In this document: positions 60,119 through 64,000 of the stretch, piece by piece | Position numbering within the stretch: the first letter of the stretch is position 1 | Layout of the letters: each line of letters begins with the position of its first letter | Origin: Adineta vaga | Lineage: Eukaryota; Rotifera | Direction of reading: 5' to 3' | DNA: 64,000 nt | Assembly (NCBI GenBank): GCA_021613535.1 | Contig: CP075493.1 | Coordinates: 7,936,001-8,000,000, forward strand | Notes under the pieces: model-generated | What the model saw: the letters and a program-made list of their open reading frames with translations, nothing else | What the model was told of the DNA's origin: nothing | Database searches by the model: none | Position numbers and translations under genes: made by a program

Positions 60119-62205
60119 TCATTTACGTTTTTTCATGGAAGAAGATGATGATGAATTTTGTTTGCCTGAATCATCATTACTAGTTTTTGTTAATTTTTTA
60201 TCATCGACATCATCAGTATTTCGTTTGCGTTTTTTCTTGTTTTTCTTTGATGTTGATTCGACATCGTCCGTTGAAACATCACCGTTAATTAATACTACCT
60301 CATTAGAAGTTGTTGATGCACGATGAGATGAAACAGATTTTGCAGGACCTGGATTTTTTTTATTGAAAAATATATTTTTTAATGAACGAAGTAATTCACT
60401 ATATCTTACCTGTTGAAGTTTTCGCATTGGTAGGCGAAGTCTTCTTTACATCAGCCTGAAATAAATGAAAATCGTATTGTAAGAATGATGGATTGATTCT
60501 AGTTTTTAACTTACACTTTCTCCCGTATATTTTTTCATTAATTGTCCTAATCGATCGACCAATTTCTTCTGTTCGTTTGTTAATTGTGTTGCTAATAATT
60601 GTTGTTTAATTCGATCAAATTCATTTGTTTCATTATTATCAACAGATTTTTTTGGTTTTAAATATTGAGTAATTTTCAATTGTCCTTCATCTTTATCTGA
60701 AACTCGATCTTTTGTTGCTACTTCATAATCTTTCGATGCAAATTTGATATTTCGAAAAAATTCAAGGCGATAATAATCAGATGGTAATGTTTTTTCAACA
60801 AATTCAATTAAATTTTGATGATATTCACTTTTAATCTTTGTTAAACGTTTGATATAATCATCTTTCGTTGTTTGAGATAAATCAGCCCAATTCTGTTGTG
60901 AACCAGTTCGTTGTTTTTCATTCCCATACAGATATAATGCACTTGTTGGTGGACGAGCTGGTAAACCAAGTGATGTAAAATAGTAATGCATATCATCCTG
61001 TTTACTTAATAGAAGATGAAGTGTTGGAATTTGATTTTCAGTTACAGCTGGATTTAATTCAAGATATTCTTCCCAATGTTTCGTTGATTTTAATATAAAT
61101 TTATGTCGTTTCTTTTCACTTAATTGATTGAATACTGATCGAATGTAGGTATTTTTTGCTGTTGTATTAGAAAATGTTGGTTTATCATCATCCGATACTT
61201 TATTTTCATAATAAAGAACACTTGGTTGACATTTATGTAGATCATCCAATTGTGTTCGATTTAATTTTTGATGATTTTCATTTGTCATTGGTTGAAAATT
61301 TTCTGGTATTGGTTGAGCAGATTTTCGACGTTGTTTTATCGGTTCTGCATTCGTATTTTCACCATTACCTTGTGTTGTCGTATGTGTTTGATTGATGAAG
61401 GATAAATATTCAGCTTTCAAACGATCAGGTAGGTTTTCAGTAAAGTTTTTTACTTGAGTAGAATATTCCGTTTTAGCCTAAAGAGAACAATAGTCAACTA
61501 GTTTGATGTATATCGATGACTTACATCATTTAACATTTGAATGTAAGGTTTCTTTTCATCATTAGTTAAAGATTTCCATGCTTTTGCATTTTCATTGTTT
61601 TCATGTTTGTTTAATTCGGAATAGTATGCTGCTGCATTACTAAAAATGAACATTTCTTGTTTCGATAGATCGAAGATTTCCAGAATGAAATGAATTCAAC
61701 TTACTTTAATGGTTTTTTTGGTGCATTAAGCGAATCAAAATAGATTTTCTGTTCTCTTTTTGATAATACATTTTCCAATAATTGTCCTTGAATAGCTGCA
61801 TGTTCACTAATATCTTTGTCGTCCTAGAAAATACTCTTTATTCGATAGAATTCACTTGAAAAACAAAACAAATAACTTACCAATAATTGAATATATTTAT
61901 CAATAGATTTTTGAAAATATTTCAACTGTTTTTCCGATGATGTTTGAAGAAATTCGGATCGTAAAGCAAATGGTGGAGTCTAATAATAACAAAAGAATGT
62001 TCAATTGAGAGTGTCATAAATTCACTTACTTCAATTCCTTTCTTTCGTTGTTTCTTAATAAACAAACGTAATGGTCGACATGATTGAATTCTAAGAACAA
62101 TTATAACATAGAATCAATATTCGATATTGATCATCATTCTTACTCTTTCAAAACTTCCCCTGAAACAAACTTGTTCGACAATTCTGTCGATTTTTTCTTG
62201 GTCAT
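60119..62205 (-). CDS. Multi-HMG-box protein, UBF-like
   Basis: About eight exons give roughly 590 residues. Several HMG-box-like units can be read: APKKPLKNAAAYYSELNKHEN ... AWKSLTNDEKKPYIQMLNDAK (about residues 110-175) and ARPPTSALYLYGNEKQR ... WADLSQTTKDDYIKRLTKIKSEYHQ (about 330-400). Earlier and intervening segments (RPLRLFIKKQRKKG, NTTAKNTYIRSVFNQLSEKKRHK) look like degenerate boxes. The C-terminal part is Lys/Ser-rich with nuclear-localisation-like KKNKKKRKR and ends SSMKKRK. Tandem divergent HMG boxes recall the nucleolar RNA polymerase I factor UBF, or a lineage-specific relative. Start ATG at 62205 follows an acceptor-like ctttttag. Assignment to UBF is tentative. Confidence 0.68.
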
Positions 62206-62618
62206 TCGTCTAAAAAGAGAATCTGAAAGACAACATTAAAAAATAACAGAAATTGCTTATTTTATCATTGTGCCTTTTCACATATGTTAAGTTTTTCTTT
62301 ATTCCTTGCATTATCTTTTATATATATATATATGTAATTATTAAAATAACGAAAGATATGTATAATTAAAATCTCATGAGCGATGAAAACCAAAAACAAA
62401 AAGCATATATTAAATAGAAAACAAAGCTGCATTGACCGTCACCATTATCAAAAAAAACAGAAGAAAAAGAGAGAAAGATTTGTTCGAGAAAAGAACGTCG
62501 CAAAGATTTACAATTAGCACATCCAAAGAAGAAATGAATTTTTTAAAGATTTTATCTGCGATAAAAAATAACAATGAAGTGATAACAGAAATATGTGTGG
62601 ACGGCGAAGAAAAGGGAT
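62206..62618. other. Intergenic region
   Basis: This 413-bp AT-rich region is upstream of the HMG-box gene, with (TA)n at 62319-62333. The Lys/Arg-rich plus-strand frame at 62432-62641 overlaps the likely minus-strand exon next door and is not supported. Confidence 0.4.
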
Positions 62619-62756
62619 TTAAGATGGTGTTAAAGGTGTAAGACGAATGAGTTCCGCAGGTGATTGCTCATAATTATCAGGTATAATAGAATTCTTTGGA
62701 GATAAATCGTTGATCGTATGTGTTTTTCGAATTTTAGGAAAGATTGGTTTGTTTAT
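62619..62756 (-). CDS. Isolated coding-like 3' terminal exon, possibly of the flippase gene
   Basis: On the minus strand, an acceptor (tagaaa... to atttag) at 62757 is followed by an open phase-0 segment INKPIFPKIRKTHTINDLSP ... YEQSPAELIRLTPLTPS and a stop at 62619. The codon wording is protein-like, and the phase matches the donor at 63852 of the flippase exon, so it could be an alternative last exon of that gene. It could instead belong to another transcript. No other exons were found nearby. Confidence 0.4.
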   Translation of the reverse strand: MNKPIFPKIRKTHTINDLSPKNSIIPDNYEQSPAELIRLTPLTPS

Positions 62757-62950
62757 CTAAATAGAAAGAAATTAAACTAGTAAACAAAACTAAAAATGAT
62801 ATTATGTGAGTTAGTGTATAGATAAAATACATAGTTAGTGATAACTAAACAAAAAGCATGCACAAACTACATCGTGTAAATAAAATAGAAGCAAAGCCTT
62901 ACAACAGATCATTCTCGTAGTTGAATTGTTTCTAATTTTTTTTCAACTTT

Positions 62951-62972
62951 AACTCGATATTAAAATCGAGTT
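62951..62972. repeat. Perfect 8-bp inverted repeat with 6-nt loop
   Basis: aactcgat and atcgagtt flank the loop attaaa. In such AT-rich DNA an 8-bp stem containing CG is mildly unusual; it could form a hairpin in RNA or be a palindromic binding site. Confidence 0.5.
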
Positions 62973-63520
62973 TGGATCACATTCTAGAGATGTTGACAAA
63001 AGCACACAAATATATTAAATATTAAATAAAAATAGAGTAAATTGATTTTTAGCAAATAAAAACAAGCAGTCAAAATGTTTGTCATGAGGAAAAAAGAACA
63101 AATGTAATATATCGGCAAATAAATAGATCAAATAACATATAACAACAAAAGTAGAGGACATGGTCATTAGGGTCGAATATATTTACATTGATCAAATCAA
63201 ATACTAATTGAACAAATATTCAAAATAGACATCAATAGTTGACTTGAGATTAATTGGTCAGTTTTATTTTCCTATATATGCATGAATATACTTAGTAATG
63301 ATTCAACAATTGTCACATTTCTTTTTGTTGAAATTAAAGTCAAAAAGATTAATTACGAACATCTGAAGGTCTAGAGAAGTTAAGTGTATGGAATGAGGAA
63401 AAATGAATAGTGTGCTTAAGATTATCAACACAGGAAGAAATTCGAATGGTTGATAAGTGACATGAAGAGATGAGAAGAAGGAAAAGCAGCAGTGAAATTT
63501 CATTCGATATCCTATTATTA

Positions 63521-63538
63521 CACACACACACGCACACA
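63521..63538. repeat. (CA)n microsatellite
   Basis: A run of CA units is interrupted once by CG. Confidence 0.8.
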
Positions 63539-63642
63539 TGTATAAGTAGCAGCAAGAATACAACAGCAATCTCCACTCCAAACATGTATGTATTAACTCG
63601 TTCTTAAATCTCATCAATTGTTGTTCTCTCTTACTTCAACGA

Positions 63643-64000
63643 TCAATTTCTCCTGTTTGTTGTCTTGCTCGTCGTACTGTCTGGTACATTATTGTTCGGG
63701 ATTGGGTGAACTCTATTTTTTAACTAGACAAGAGATATGTCGAATAATAAATCAATAAAGACCAAAAAAATAAAACATTACGAATACGAAAGTTTTTCAT
63801 TTAGAAAGAAAAATTGCGAAATGAAAAATGAGATTATTTTCTTCTGACTTACATTGTTATTTTGTGTTTGAGGTTGTTGTTGTGGTTGTTGACGAGTACG
63901 TGTAGCAGATTTTGATTGCATACGTCCAGATGTAATCAATGGGCCCCAACCTTGTTGTTGCGAAAAAGCATAACCAGATCGAATTGAACGTTTACTTTGA
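63643..64000 (-). CDS. P4-type ATPase (ATP8B class phospholipid flippase), C-terminal exons
   Basis: The exon at 63853-64000 (minus) reads SKRSIRSGYAFSQQQGWGPLITSGRMQSKS, followed by Gln-rich sequence. The RSGYAFSxxxGxGxLITSGR block is the regulatory C-terminal motif of ATP8B-class flippases, which move phospholipids across plasma and Golgi membranes together with CDC50 subunits. The bulk of the gene lies beyond the right edge. The exon ends in a consensus donor (gtaagt) in phase 0. The next exon has two possible acceptors: one after tctag at 63724 giving LKNRVHPIPN..., another after atagag giving FTQSRTIMYQTVRRARQQTGEIDR; the second looks more protein-like. Stops are at 63643 or slightly downstream accordingly. 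Confidence 0.65.

Larger units (their letters stand above)
62757..63642. other. AT-rich region, intron or 3' UTR of the flippase gene
   Basis: No coding sequence is recognised. It contains an 8-bp perfect inverted repeat (62951-62972) and a (CA)n run at 63521-63538. If the exon at 62619-62756 belongs to the flippase, this is intronic. Confidence 0.35.

Noticed and set aside
62432-62641. Plus-strand frame of 69 codons
   Set aside because: Overlaps a better-supported minus-strand coding exon and is lysine/glutamate-rich without homology.

Overview
The window reads as an animal nuclear genome, most likely a bdelloid rotifer. The base composition is strongly AT-rich. Nearly all genes are cut by very short introns (about 50-70 nt, GT-AG). 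The metazoan content is clear: a hunchback homologue, a LIM1-type LIM-homeobox gene, a Delta/Jagged-type Notch ligand and two ciliary genes. An intronless gene joins an arginine-type ADP-ribosyltransferase domain to kinesin-light-chain-like TPR repeats, an architecture I associate with bdelloid expansions. Genes are dense, with same-strand gaps often of only 40-300 nt. Several start codons lie just after a splice-acceptor-like sequence, which would fit the spliced-leader trans-splicing known from bdelloids.

Layout. 1-200: start of a Gln/Pro/Tyr-rich protein (minus, cut by the window edge). 1488-6672: DEAD-box helicase of the DDX49 type followed, only 62 nt later, by a ten-finger C2H2 protein. 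7261-8206: HPRT. 9110-14132: IFT38/CLUAP1 and an outer-dynein-arm docking protein (ODAD1/CCDC63). 14456-15477: type II membrane protein with a uromodulin-like D8C domain (minus). 15478-19002: long non-coding upstream region of a LIM1-like gene (19003-20467). 21623-24836: N6AMT1-type methyltransferase, PC4/SUB1 and exosome subunit RRP45. 25078-27915: bacterial-looking GH116 glycosidase. 28213-34554: TMEM208, a tyrosine-motif protein with an apparent frameshift, the biotin-carrying subunit of methylcrotonoyl-CoA carboxylase, and FCF1. 34762-36988: divergent homeodomain protein and an unusual secreted protein (both minus). 37818-40715: ADP-ribosyltransferase-TPR gene. 41069-41688: secreted ferritin-like protein. 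41846-44761: hunchback (minus). 46592-47293: unknown secreted-type protein. 47399-49602: MLKL-like kinase (minus). 49603-52390: a largely empty stretch with possible gene remnants. 52391-53960: DSL Notch ligand. 55649-59733: USO1/p115. 60119-62205: HMG-box UBF-like protein. 62619-64000: C-terminal exons of a P4-ATPase flippase cut by the right edge.

The genes do not form one pathway. Most are housekeeping (RNA processing, purine salvage, leucine catabolism, secretion, cilia), with developmental regulators and a few accessory genes between them. I did not find a single clearly undescribed system. The best candidates for something new are the MLKL-like protein with an intact kinase, the GH116 enzyme and the 36.2-37.0 kb secreted protein as possible horizontal acquisitions, the YxxV/I-rich putative signalling tail, the operon-like 38-nt junction at 3.3 kb, and a set of stop-free introns whose length is a multiple of three.

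All exon boundaries were read by eye from splice signals and protein continuity; no search or alignment program was run. Ends of genes are the start and stop codons of the coding sequence, introns included.
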